Assembly (NCBI GenBank): GCA_024291935.2
Contig: CM044308.1
Coordinates: forward strand, 116,276,501 to 116,340,500
Source of the DNA: Okapia johnstoni
Taxonomy: Eukaryota > Chordata > Mammalia > Artiodactyla > Giraffidae
Direction: 5' to 3'
DNA length: 64,000 nt
The translations under genes and the position numbers were made by a program. The notes beneath the pieces are model-generated. The model was not told the DNA's origin. It ran no database searches and saw only the letters and a program-made list of their open reading frames with translations. Of this stretch, positions 35,426 through 53,095 are shown one piece after another; the stretch's first letter is position 1, and each line of letters starts with the position of its first letter.

Positions 35426-35771
35426 GGAATACTACTCAGCCATAAAAAATGAAACCTTGCCTTTTTCAACAACATGGTAAAATAAGTCAGACAGAAAGAC
35501 AAATACTGTATGATATCACTTATATGTAGAATTTAAAATATAAAGCAAACTAGTGAAAACTAGCAACAAACTAGTAACAAAAAAGGAACAGACCCACAGA
35601 TACATTGGGGAGAAGAAAGCAGGAAGGGAAAATAGAGTAGGGGATTAAGAGGTACAAACTGCTATGTATAAAATAAATAGGTTCCAGGGATATATTATAC
35701 AACATGAGGAATATAGCCAATATTCTATAAAAACTATAAACGAGGTATAACCTTTAAAAATTGTGAATCAC

Positions 35772-35935
35772 GTACTTACCCAGCAGGGGAGATAACATGA
35801 TCACGAAGGTGGTTTTCCCAGGGCAAGGCTCATCCATTGCACTCCAGGTGTGCTGACCCCTGCAATTTCCCCAAATGTGGGGAACTCGGCTGCATAATTT
35901 GTAGCAGGGAGGAGCTGCGTTCATGCTTCCCCCTG
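35772..35935 (+). pseudogene. RNU1: Full-length U1 snRNA retrocopy
   Basis: 164 bp that align end to end with spliceosomal U1 snRNA, the RNA that recognises 5' splice sites. It starts gtacttaccca where U1 has AUACUUACCUG, so the recognition sequence is altered at its edges while ACUUACC is kept. Further recognisable blocks are gatcacgaaggtggttttcc, ccattgcactcc, tgtgctgacccctgc and the Sm-site region ataatttgtag. I count roughly fifteen to twenty substitutions, many C-to-T or G-to-A. There is no U1 proximal promoter upstream, only L1 sequence. The downstream 30 bp resemble the native U1 3' flank with a 3'-box-like gttttgaaaaacaaac. It shares one target duplication with the adjoining SINE. Confidence 0.93.
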
Positions 35936-35965
35936 GTCTTTGTAGGTTTTGAAAAACAAACATCT

Positions 35966-36098
35966 GGGAATTTCCCAGTCGTTCAGTGTTTAAGAATCTG
36001 TGCTTCCACTGCAGGGGGCACAGGTTCAATCCTTGGTTCTGGAACTAAGACCCCATAGGCCATGTGGTACAGCCAAAAAACAAAACAAAACAAAACAC
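35966..36098 (+). mobile_element. CHR-type SINE joined to the U1 copy
   Basis: tRNA-Glu-like head (ggaatttcccagtcgttcag), B box (ggttcaatcc), the block ccataggccatgtggtacag, and an (aaaac)n tail. The 10-bp TGTGAATCAC lies before the U1 (35762-35771) and after this SINE tail (36099-36108) but not between them, which indicates a single insertion event. Confidence 0.85.
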
Positions 36099-36194
36099 TG
36101 TGAATCACTGTGTTGTATAGTAAAACTCACATAATATTGTAAATCAACTATTTACATATATACATAAACATTTAAAAAATAAAGTAATTATTTG

Positions 36195-37015
36195 AAATAG
36201 AACTGCCATATGACCCAGCAATCCCACTGCTGGGCATACACACTGAAGAAATCAGAATTGAAAGAGATATGTGTACCCCAATGTTCACTGCAGCACTGTT
36301 TATAATAGCCAGGACACGGAAGCAACCTAGATGTTCATCATCAGACAAATGGATAAGGAAGCTGTGGTACATATACACAATGGAATATTACTCAGCCATT
36401 AAAAAGAATACATTCAAATCAGTTCTAATGAGGTGGATGAAACTGGAGCCTATTATATACAGTGAAGTAAGCCAGAAAGAAAAACACCAATACAGTATAC
36501 TAACGCATATATATGGAATTTAGTAAATCAGTAAAGATAACCTTGGGTAGACTCTGGGAGTTGGTGATGGACAGAGAGGCCTGGCGTGCTGCAATTCATG
36601 GGGTCACAAAGAGTCGGATACGACTGAGCGACTGAACTGAACTGAAAGATAACCCTGTATGCAAGACAGCAAAAGAGACACAGATGTATAGAACAGTATT
36701 TTGGACTCTGTGGGAGAGGGCGAGGACGGGATGATATGGGAGAATGGCATCGAAGCATGTAAACTATCATATGTGATACGAATCGCATCAGTCCAGGTTT
36801 GATGCATGATGCAGGGTGCTCAGGGCTGGTGCACCGGGATGACCCTGAGGGATGGGATGAGGAGGGAGGTGGGAGGGGGGTTCTGGAAGGGGAACACATG
36901 TACACCCATGGTGGATTCATGTCAATGTATGGCAAAACCAATACAATATTGTAAAGTAAAAAAAATAGATAAATAAATAAATTAAAAAATAAATAAATAA
37001 AAAATAAAGTAATTA
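36195..37015 (+). mobile_element. Young ruminant L1 3' end
   Basis: ORF2 end (atggataaggaagctgtggt) and 3' UTR with the G-rich segment ggaggtgggagggggg, ending in an (aaat)n-type tail. A close copy occurs at 13265-13584 plus 15006-15355. A BovB-derived fragment is nested at 36543-36644. Confidence 0.87.
36543..36644 (+). mobile_element. BovB 3'-end fragment with target duplication
   Basis: 102 bp from ttgggtagactctgggagtt to gcgactgaactgaactg, flanked by AAAGATAACC (36533-36542 and 36645-36654). It is one of the shortest BovB insertions here. Confidence 0.93.
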
Positions 37016-37161
37016 TTGATCGGTTTGTATTTAGTACCATTTTGCCATTTCCTGCTGTCTTGTAGCTCGTCTGTTTCTTTTTTATTCTCTCACCCACTTG
37101 CTTTGTGATTTGATGACTTTCTGTAGTAGTATGCTTAGATTCTTATCCCTTTATCTTTTGG

Positions 37162-37290
37162 AGTGGAAATGGCAACCCACTCCAGTATTCTTGCCTGGAG
37201 AATTCCATGGACAGGGGAGTCTGGCAGGCTACAGTCCATGGGGTTGTTAGGTGGCTCAAAGAGTTGGACACGACTGAGCAACTATCATTT
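37162..37290 (+). mobile_element. Bov-tA/Bov-A SINE, 5' truncated
   Basis: Only the BovB-derived body is present: ggaaatggcaacccactcca to ggacacgactgagcaacta, with a 15-bp insertion (tgttaggtggctcaa). Confidence 0.82.
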
Positions 37291-38018
37291 ATACTTTCAT
37301 ATGTTTTCCTGTTACAGATCTCCCTTGATTTGTGATGGTTTTATGTCCCAATAAACCCATCAAAAGTTGAAAATATTTTAAGTCAAAACTGCATGTAATA
37401 CAACTAACCCTCTGAACATCATAGCTCAGTCTAGCCTACCTTAAATCAGCTCAGAACAGTTACACTGGCCTACAGTTGGGCAAACTCATCTAACACAAAG
37501 CTTATTTTTAAAATGTTCAATCTATCATTTAATTTATTGATCACTGTTCCAAAAGTGAAAAATAAAATAGTTGTATGGATACTCACCATCAAAGCAGACA
37601 GCTGAAAGCGCAGCAGGCCTGAGGAATGTTTGAAACATTGAACTAAAATTAATTGCTGGATGATATTGATGCTACAGTGACACGGTCATCAGTTCTCTCT
37701 CAATGAGGCTTGAGAATAGCCGGTTGGAGGCACTGGGGCATCTACACTTGCTGATGGTTTAGTAGGCACAGTATTCTTTAGGAAGATATCAAGCTTTGAT
37801 TGCACAGTTTGTTTCTTCTTTTCATCATGAATTTCCCTACAGCAAATAAGAGCATCCTGTATCTGCCTGTGAGCTCTTGAGAACCTCTTATAATCAATGT
37901 CCATTTCTTCTAATATCCATATGCCCTTGCTCATGGTAGTAAATGTCTCTGCCAGTTTCTTTGCTGTTAACTCTCTTGGTGCCTTGGTATAACTTCTTCC
38001 TCTGCCTCAACTTCGTTA

Positions 38019-38180
38019 CTTTTTAAAAAGTTTTTTATTGAATTTGTTACAATATTGCTTCTATTTTATGTTTCGGAATTTTGGCCTTGAGGCATGTGGG
38101 ATCTTAGCTGCCCAACCAGGAATAAAACCCACACCCTCTTTGAAAGGCAAAGTCTTAACCACTGGATGGCCAGGGAAGTC
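38019..38180 (-). mobile_element. CHR-type SINE nested in Tigger
   Basis: The plus strand runs from the T-rich end (attgaatttgttacaatatt) to gatggccagggaagtcct. An almost identical 3' segment recurs at 59770-59925, marking the same SINE subfamily. Confidence 0.78.
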
Positions 38181-38319
38181 CTCCAACTTCTTCACTATTT
38201 TTCCCTCAAGTTTGATGAGCTTCTCCCTGGAAAGCTCTTCAGCTTTGATGCCACCAACGCTCATGAATATCCTCTACATCAATTCCAATTCTAGATGTTT
38301 CTCAAGCACTAGTATTTTG

Positions 38320-38520
38320 TTAGGTGGCTCAGTGGTAAAGAATCTGCCTGCCAAGCAGGAGACACAGGTTCAATCCCTGGTTCAGGAAGATCCCCTGGAG
38401 AAGGAAATGGCAACCCACTCCAGTATTCTTGCCTGGAAAATCCCATGGACAGAGGAGCCTGGCAAGCTACAGTCCATGGGGTCACAAAAGAGTTGGACAC
38501 GACTTAGTGACTAGACAACA
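38320..38520 (+). mobile_element. Bov-tA SINE nested in Tigger
   Basis: From ttaggtggctcagtggtaaa to ggacacgacttagtgactag and acaac. Plus strand, nearly full length. Confidence 0.87.
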
Positions 38521-38983
38521 ACAGAATATCTTGTTACTTAATATTTCATCAACCACAGAATCATTTGAATATTCACATATGTCTTCATTCATTGCTGTGT
38601 GACTTTGATCCACACTACAGCAAGAGATTAAGCATGTGAAAATCTTTCCAAATCTCTGAGAGTGTTTGGCCAGATTCACCACTTCAAAAGCATAAACAAA
38701 CCTTTGGCATAAATAGGATGTTTTGAATGTAGCTGTTGCACCTTGGTCCATTGACTGTATGAGTACCGCTGTGTTCAGTAGCAAACACACAACCTTTATA
38801 GCACGCTGCTGATATGATGTGGATGCCCTGGGGCATTGTCTAAGATCAGAAGTCTCGAATTGAATGTTTGCCTGCAACATTCTCTTGTGTGCAGAATAAG
38901 ACAGTTCAAAAATCAGTTTTCAAACAATGCTAATGTCATCCAGGCTTCCCTGTTATGGCAACAATAAATGGGAAGTATATGCT

Positions 38984-39092
38984 GTTTTGAGCAGGCTCTG
39001 GGAGTTGGTGATGGACAGAGAAGCCTGGTGTGCTGCAGTCCATGGGGTGGCAAAGAGTTGGACACTACTGAGTGACTGAACTGAATTGAACC
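38984..39092 (+). mobile_element. BovB 3'-end fragment nested in Tigger
   Basis: 109 bp from gttttgagcaggctctggga to gactgaactgaattgaac, flanked by TATATGCT (38976-38983 and 39093-39100). It splits the transposase remnant. Confidence 0.92.
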
Positions 39093-40079
39093 TATATGCT
39101 TTCTCATATTGCTGTATGCTCTAGGGTTTTCTAAGTGGTAGGTTAAGAAAGGCTTTAACTTGAACCCTACAACATCTCTATCCCAAAGCAGCATTATATA
39201 GTCTTTGAAAGACTTGAATCCTGGTATTGTCTTGGACTTTTGATGAATGTACATATGCTGTGGCATATGTTTTCGGAACAAGCTGATTTCATCAACATTA
39301 CATACGTGTTCTGGCAAATACTTCTCATCCACAATTATTCTACGCAGCTCTTCCTTAAACGCTTTGGCACTTCCTTAAACACTTTGGTATTAGCAACCTG
39401 CTGCCTCACCACTGACCTTCACATTATGCAAATAACAATGCCTCTTGAAACATTGGACATTTACTCACTATAAACATTTGCGTATGTGTAAGATCGTCAG
39501 CATACTCTTTAAGTGTATGGAAAAAACTTGGCTCAGTAGACTACATGGTGTGCGCTTCTGTATCTGGTCTTCTATTCTTGTGTCGAGAAATTTTCCCATA
39601 TCATCGATTAGCCCAGGTAATTTCTTCGTGAAGATAGTGGATTTAACCAATGCCAACAATTTCATTGCATCACCGATTCACTTATCCTTTAAGATGGTCG
39701 AGATCATCAATTGCGAAAGTCCTAACTCACACGTGATGGCCATTACTGACTTGCCACTTTCATGCAGGGAAATTATCTTGAGTTTCATCTCAAGAGTAAT
39801 TGCTTTCCTCTTCTTCACATCAGAAGCAGGAAGCAACACAGTACACTATAGAGCGTTGGTTGTTTACCCTCATGATCACATGGCTGACTGGGAGTTGTGG
39901 CTCACTGCCACTGCCCAGCATCATACGAAAATATTGTATCGCATATGGCTAGCTCAGGAAAAGATCAAAATCCAAAATTCGAAGTATAGTTTCTACTGAA
40001 TGCGAATCGCTTCTGTACCATCGTAAAGTCAAGAAATCCTAAGTCGAACCATTTTAAGACAGAGACCATCTGTATTTAT

Positions 40080-40574
40080 TAGCACCCTTTCATTTCAGCT
40101 TAGGTCCCTGTTACATTTCTTGCACCACAAGTCTAGCTGTGATGAACTTCTTTACCTTTTGTTTGTCTGGAAGACTCTCTATATCATCTTCAATTCCGCA
40201 TGTTAAAGTGACTATTCTGCTGAGATCTTAAGGATGCCAGCTGGGCAATTAGAAAAGTCATAATTTCTCCAAGTGAACAGTGTAAAAGTAGTCCAAGAAG
40301 ATTCAGAGAATTTTGTGGGCAGAGGGAACAAATTTTGGATTCTTCTTCATTTCCTTATAAAGACTGTAAATGTCATCAATTATAATCTTTTCTAAGTTAT
40401 AAAGGTTTTCTGGGTATGTCTTGGAAATTTCCATTGTTGTTGTTAAAAATAAAAGTATTGAAATTTTTCATAACTTAAAAGTGGAAGAAAACTTATCCAT
40501 GAACTATTCACAGAGTAAATAAACTACTCTGTGCACAGACTAATTAACAAATTAATTTTCCTAATAACTTTTAA
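40080..40574. other. Intergenic stretch downstream of the Schlafen gene
   Basis: No gene recognised. Short text around 40160-40210 (ttttgtttgtctggaagact) may be an old L1/HAL1 remnant in reverse. Confidence 0.35.
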
Positions 40575-40795
40575 AGGGGCTTCCCAGAGGGCTTGGTGGT
40601 AAAGAATCTGCCTGCCAAGCAGGAGATGCAGGTTTGATCCCTGGGTTGGGAAGATCCCCTGGAGAAGGAAATGGCAACCCACTCCAGTATTCTTGCTTGG
40701 GAAATCCCACGCACAGAGGAGCCTGGTGGGCTACAGTTCATGGTGTTGCAAAAGTGTCGGGTACAATTTAGAGACTAAATAACAACAAAAAGTCT
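40575..40795 (+). mobile_element. Bov-tA SINE
   Basis: Head aggggcttcccagagggctt, B box ggtttgatcc, body to tgcaaaagtgtcgggtacaa, and an aacaacaaaa tail. Confidence 0.87.
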
Positions 40796-40995
40796 TGAGT
40801 AACACCTATGAAAACCATTTAGAAAGAAATAAACTGAAAATTAAATTAGGTTTTTCAAGATCCTATCAAGTTGTTCTCCTTGCAAAGCTTTTCAGAGGTA
40901 TATTTTCACATTATTTGAGAACTTGACCACATAATGAAAAACATCTTTGTAGCCTGGTCTACTTTTCATGATTCAGATAAGCCTTGCACAAGATT

Positions 40996-41556
40996 TTCTT
41001 GAGCTCCAAAATCACTCCAGATGGTATCTATAGCCATGAGATTAAAAGACACTTGCTCCTTGGTAGAAAAGCTGTGACAAACCAAGACAGCATATTAAAA
41101 AGCGTTGCCAGCAAAGGTCCATTTAGTCAAAGCTATGGTTTTACCAGTAGTCATGTATGGATGTGAGAATTGGACCATAAAGAAAGCTGAGCGCTGAAGA
41201 ATTGATGCTTTTGAACTGTGGTGTTGGAGAAGACTCTTGAGAGTCCCTTGGACTGCAAGGAGATCAAACCAGTCAATCCTAAAGGAAATCAGTCCTGAAT
41301 ATTCATTGGAAGGACTGGTGCTGAAGCTGAATACTTTGGCTGCCTGATGCAAAGAGCTGACTCATGAGAAAAGAACGATTGAAGGCAAAGACGAGAAGGG
41401 GACGACAGAGGATGAGATGATTGAATGGCATCACCGACTCGATAGACATGAGTTTGAGCAAACTCTGAGAGATGGTAAACGACAGGGAAGCCAGCGTGCT
41501 GCAGTCTGTGGGGTTGCAAAGAGTCGGACACGACTGAGCGACTGAACTGAACTGGA
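40996..41556 (+). mobile_element. BovB 3' fragment abutting the Schlafen stop codon
   Basis: Plus-strand BovB from ttcttgagctccaaaatcac to cgactgagcgactgaactga, 5' truncated and frameshifted (KAMVLPVVMYGCEN-type block near 41140). It is antisense to the Schlafen gene and ends 21 bp from its stop codon, so it must lie in the transcribed 3' UTR if the transcript extends past about 41555. Confidence 0.9.
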
Positions 41557-41577
41557 TGATATTTAAACAATCTTTTG

Positions 41578-48517
<6,940 letters not shown>

Positions 48518-48703
48518 TTATCCTATATCCCACTGAATAGCATGGTAAGGATACAAAGTATGTTTTTTTGAACATATTTTGAACTAAGGTGATAATTTCT
48601 ACTCCTCTAAAATTTTTCAATATTTTACCATAGTTTTATATGACCCTCTTCTAATTGTTTGAATCTCATTTTTATCTGTTTATATTATATCCTTTCTAAT
48701 TCC

Positions 48704-48788
48704 ATATATATACATATATATATGTATATATATGTGTGTGTGTATGTATATATATATATGTATATATATATGTGTGTATGTATGTATG

Positions 48789-48828
<40 letters not shown>
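48704..48828. repeat. (TA)n/(TATG)n compound microsatellite
   Basis: About 125 bp of alternating TA, TG and TATG units with a pure TA run of roughly 22 units at the right end. It lies about 280 bp upstream of the first coding exon of the Schlafen gene, within the upstream intron. Confidence 0.97.
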
Positions 48829-48829
<1 letters not shown>

Positions 48830-49281
48830 CAACTTCTCTCTTCTTTTCTTAAATATGGCCCTGAGGAGAGCCTGTCTATATTTCTTATCTCAATGAACCA
48901 AGTTTTAGTTTTATATATTACATATATTTTAATTTTTAAGATAATTTCAACTTTATCTTAATTATCTTATTGAGGAATCCTTTGGGGAAATTATCACTGG
49001 GAGTATAAAGACATCTAGCAATATAAAGACATCTAGCAATATATTTTTTTCTTTTTTTTAGTCCTAAAGCAACATTGCTTTACAATGTTGTGTTGGTGCA
49101 ATATGCCATTTTAGTAATTTTTCCTTCCTGCAAGGATGAATCAGATTCACAAATTTGGGCCTTGATCTTTAAGCAAGGTGGGCCAAGATTTTCTATTTTC
49201 TATTTTCAGATATCACATAGCCACATATTTTCAATGAGGTAAAATTCTTATATACAAAAACATCTGCTTTAGTATAATTAT
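48830..49281. other. Upstream intron/intergenic stretch
   Basis: No exon or regulatory motif is convincing here. A 19-bp tandem duplication (tataaagacatctagcaa) lies at about 49003-49041, and an L1-like word (cattgctttacaatgttgtg) at 49073-49092. Confidence 0.4.
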
Positions 49282-49305
49282 CTCTCTCTTTCTCTCTCTC
49301 TCTTT
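49282..49305. repeat. (TC)n-rich microsatellite
   Basis: Interrupted TC units directly before a Bov-tA SINE; it may be part of the target or tail region. Confidence 0.85.
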
Positions 49306-49503
49306 AGTCGCTAAGTCGTGTCTGACTCTTGCGACCCCATGGACTGTAGCCTGTCATGCTCCTCTGTCCATGGGATTCTCCAGGCAAGAATGCTGGAGTG
49401 GGTTGCCATTTCCTTCTCCAGGAGATCTTCCCGACCCAGGAATCAAACCCCAGTCTCCTGCATTGCAGGCAGATTCTTTACCGACTAGGCTATGAGGGAA
49501 GCC
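49306..49503 (-). mobile_element. Bov-tA SINE
   Basis: From agtcgctaagtcgtgtctga to gactaggctatgagggaagc on the plus strand. Full-length minus-strand copy. Confidence 0.88.
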
Positions 49504-49736
49504 CTGTATAACTATATACATAATCCATTAGCTCTGTCCCTTTAAGGTTTATTGGGATTACAGTTTTGCTATATGGCCTAGAGACAACTGAGTGTAAAGT
49601 TTATCACGGGTAGGAATCACTACACCAAGGGTCCGAATACTCCTATCCATTGCTGGACCACTATTCTGAGGAGGCTCAGCTGTAGGTTGTAGATACCACC
49701 TCAGTCTCCATAAACTTTTGATCATATGTAAATAAC

Positions 49737-50117
<381 letters not shown>

Positions 50118-50169
50118 ATCGAATATAACTTTGGGTCTGCTTTGGACATTGAAAATAACTCTTTGTGCT

Positions 50170-50368
50170 GTGTGCTGAGTCGCTCAGTTGTGTTCGAGTC
50201 TTTGTGACCCCATGGACCCCAACCTCTGTCCATGGGGATTCTCCAGGCAAGAATACTGGAGTGTGTTGCCATGCCTTCCTTCAGGGAGGATCTTCCCAAC
50301 CCAGGGATGGAACCCAGGTCTCTCGCATTGCAGGCAGATTCTTTACTGTTTGAGTCACCAGGGAAGCC
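50170..50368 (-). mobile_element. Bov-tA SINE
   Basis: From ctgagtcgctcagttgtgtt to gtttgagtcaccagggaagc on the plus strand. The body has a deletion near 50215-50230. Confidence 0.87.
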
Positions 50369-50738
50369 ATCAGGAAGTTTAGAGTGGTTGTTTTCAAACT
50401 ACAGGAAATCAGGTGGGGGCTCCTAATTAGAACACCAAGAGGAAAGGTCTGGGGCTGGTTCCTGCCGTGGACTTTGAACCTCCAGGGTGCAGAGCACTCT
50501 TCATGCTCTGGAATGTCTTCCATGAAAATTTCTGAGCCCTTTCAGTGCCTGGGACCAGCCAGGGCCAGCACTGTCATCCTGGAAGGTTGCCCAAGCCTGG
50601 ACAACGCTGTAAGGTTTCAGGTCCAACTTTCCTCCCTTTGGAGTTCTCAACGGCCTCTACCCAAGGAGCCCTGGGACTCACACGAACATGTTGTCCTGGG
50701 ACCTCATGACTGGATCCTGGTTCCAGAGAATAGCCTGG
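50369..50738. other. Stretch between two MLT1 LTRs
   Basis: No gene recognised. A plus-strand frame of 120 codons crosses it without a domain signature. Confidence 0.4.
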
Positions 50739-51069
50739 TACTATAAATTGAATGTTTGTGTGCCCCTAAAATTCACATGTTGAAACCTGATCCCCAGTGT
50801 GATGATGTTTGGGGTGTGATGTGATTAGGTCATAAGGGGGGTGCCTTCATAAATAAGATTAGTATCCTTACAAAAGGTTCCCCAGAGAGCTGCCTGACCC
50901 CTTACACCATGTAAGGACAGAGAAAGGACAGTCATTTAAGAATCAAGAAGCCACCCTCATCACCAAATCTGCTGCACCAACTTCCATAACTGTAAGAAAT
51001 AAACTTCTATCATTTATAGGCCACCCAGTCTATGACATTTTCTGATAGCAGCATGAACAAATTAAGATA
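50739..51069 (+). mobile_element. MLT1-type (ERVL-MaLR) LTR
   Basis: Same type and orientation as 49737-50117 but diverged: aaattgaatgtttgtgtgcc, aaaattcacatgttgaaacc, taactgtaagaaataaactt, ccacccagtctatgacattt. It may be the partner LTR of the same old provirus or a separate insertion. Confidence 0.82.
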
Positions 51070-51379
51070 CCTGGCAAGTGGATCACCTCACTGGTTGAAA
51101 CAGTATTTCTTGCACAGGATTGAGACTGGATAGCCAGAATGGTGCTAATATTCTGATTTTAGTTGAGAAATTATTTTTATTGGCAAGAATCCCACACACA
51201 CAAAAAGTTTAGCCAGGTGGAATTCACCAGTGAAGCCATCTTCATTTCATCTTCTTTTGACCCTGATTTTTTATTTTTTTAGGAATATATTATGTCTTTA
51301 TTATTTTGTTGAAGCATTGAATGAGATCCTTTAACTTACATTCATCCAGTTATCCTTTTGCTTTTTTTTCTATTTCCTT
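51070..51379. other. Intergenic stretch
   Basis: Nothing recognisable apart from AT-rich text. Confidence 0.4.
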
Positions 51380-52950
51380 CCTTTTCTTTTTTAATTGAAG
51401 TATAGTTGATTTACAATGTGATAGTTTCAGGTGTATAGCAAAGTAATTCAGTTATACATACATATGTGTGTGTGTGTGTGTGTGTGTGTATGTTAAGTCT
51501 AGTCTTTTTCAGATTCTTTTTCATTGTGGGATATTAACAGATATTGAATATAGTTTCCTGTGCTATACAGTAAGCCCTTGTTGGTTATCTATTTTATATA
51601 TAATAGTGTGTATATGTTAATCCTAATTTATCCCTCCCCCTGCCTTTTCCCTTTGGTAACCATAAGTTTGTTCTCTATGTCTGTGAGTCTATTTCTGTTT
51701 TGTAAATAAGTTCATTTGAATTTTTTTTTTTAAGAGTCCACATATAAATGATATCATGTGGTTAGTCTTTCTCTGTCTGACTTACTTCACTTAGTATGAT
51801 AATTTCTAAGTCCACCCATGTTTCTGCAAATGGCATTATTTCATTCCTTTTTATGGCTGAGTAATGTGCCATTTTGTGTATATGTATATATATTGATATG
51901 ACGCATCTTCTTTATCCATTCACCTGTCAGTGGCCATTTAGGCTGCTTCCACGCCTTGGCTACTGTTAAGTAGAGCTGCTATGAATACTGAAGTGCATGT
52001 ATCTTTTTTAACTAGTTTTCCCTAGAAAACTGGCCAGGAGTGGGATTGCTGGATCATATGGATACTGTTCTCCATAGCTGCTGCATTAATTTACATTCCC
52101 ACCATCAGTGTATGAGGGTTCCTTTTTCTCCATACCCTCCCCAGCATTTATTTGTAGACTTTTTGATAATGGTCAGATCTGACCAGTGTGAAGTGATACC
52201 TCATTCTAGTTTTGATTTTCATTTTTCTCTTATAATTAGCAATGTTGAACATCTTTTCATGTACCTGTTGGCTATCTATCTTGGATAAAAGTCTGTTTAG
52301 GTCTCCTGACTACTTTTTGATTGGGTTGTTTTTTTGACATTTGGGTTATATATCCTGTTTGTATACATTGGGAATTAAACCCTTGTCAGTCACATTGTTT
52401 GCAAACATTTTCTCCCATTTTATGGGTTGTCTTTTCGTTTTGTTTACGGTTTCCTTTGCTGTGCAAAGTGTTTTAAGTTTAGTTAGGTCCATTTGTTTAT
52501 TTTTCCTTTTATTTCCATAACCCTAAGAGAGAGATCCAAAAACATGTTGCTGCGATTTACGTTGAAGATGTTCTGCCTGTGTTTTCCTCATTTCCTATTT
52601 TAATGCCTTCCTTTGTGTTTACTTTTTCCCCATAGTTTACCTTAGGGTTCACTGTTGGTGTTGAATTTTCTATGGGTTTGGACAAATGTATAACAACATG
52701 TATCCATCATTATACTATCATACAGAACGTTTTCACATTCACCCCCAAAATCCTCTGTGCCTCACATGTTCTCCTCTCTGCAACCCTCAATCCCTGACAA
52801 CTACTGATCTTTTTACTGTCTTAGTTTTGCCATTCCCATAATGTCGTATAATTGGAGTCATACAGTATAGTCTTTTCAACTGACTTCATTCACTTGATAA
52901 TATGCATTTAAGGTTCTTCTGTGTCTTTTCATGGCTTGATAACTCACTTA
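51380..52950 (-). mobile_element. L1 LINE fragment(s)
   Basis: Minus-strand L1 3' UTR at the left (complement of the agtatagttgatttacaatg region; a (TG)n run at 51467-51489 lies within it), then ORF2 end up to about 52560, then L1ME-like 3' UTR text (atgtatccatcattatacta) to about 52950. Several insertions of different age are probably stacked. Confidence 0.78.
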
Positions 52951-52959
52951 TTTTTTAAA

Positions 52960-53095
52960 AAATCTTTTAATTTTGTATTGGGGTATGGCTAATTAACAAT
53001 GTTGTGATAGCTTCAGGTGAACAGCAAAGGAACTCAGCCATACATATACATGTATCTGTTCTCCCCTACACTCCCCTCCCATCCAGGCTTACTTA
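52960..53095 (-). mobile_element. Ruminant L1 3' UTR fragment
   Basis: The plus strand reads ttgtattggggtatggctaa, ttaacaatgttgtgatagct, then ctcccctacactcccctccc, the terminal segment of a ruminant L1. It is nested within an older L1. Confidence 0.75.

Larger units (their letters stand above)
34214..36185 (+). mobile_element. L1 LINE, right arm of a head-to-head pair
   Basis: Plus-strand L1 covering nearly the same ORF2 end and 3' UTR as the left arm: ataaacccatgtgcttgtca, gtggtgctgggaaaactgga, tggtgagcatgtg-type blocks, and the 3' UTR ending near ataatattgtaaatcaacta. It is broken by a Bov-A2 (35153-35425) and by the U1-SINE insertion (35772-36098). Confidence 0.82.
37689..39960 (-). pseudogene. 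Tigger transposase remnant (pogo-type)
   Basis: Minus-strand pieces in order: helix-turn-helix region near 39950-39700; a CENP-B-like/linker segment (KLLALVKSTIFTKKLPGLID) at 39665-39600; the DDE core with NVDEISLFRKHMP around 39300 and DYIMLLWDRDVVGFKLKPFL around 39200; the third catalytic region with LIQSMDQGATATFK near 38780; and a C-terminal tail (ALICCREIHDEKKKQTVQSK) at 37860-37790. Frameshifts, stops and three SINE insertions split it. In intact relatives this enzyme cuts and pastes the element at TA sites; this copy cannot. Confidence 0.9.
37315..40072 (-). mobile_element. Tigger DNA transposon (Tc1/mariner superfamily), both ends present
   Basis: Termini are inverted: CAGATCTCCCTTGATTTGTG at the left, and the complement of a related sequence at the right ending agagaccatctg. 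TA lies directly outside each end (37313-37314 and 40073-40074), the usual target duplication. The terminal regions include the Tigger subterminal words aagttgaaaatattttaagt and cgtaaagtcaagaaatccta. Without its three nested SINEs the element is about 2.3 kb, close to full Tigger length. Transposase is on the minus strand and decayed. Confidence 0.92.

Noticed and set aside
35772..35935. Functional U1 snRNA gene
   Set aside because: Substitutions in the 5' recognition end and stem regions, no upstream proximal promoter, and a target-site duplication shared with a SINE all indicate a retrocopy.
36528..37097. 189-codon minus-strand frame
   Set aside because: It runs antisense through a ruminant L1 3' UTR and a BovB fragment; no domain, and the same frame recurs in the other L1 copy at 14860-15303.
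39445..39999. 184-codon plus-strand frame
   Set aside because: Antisense to the N-terminal part of the decayed Tigger transposase.
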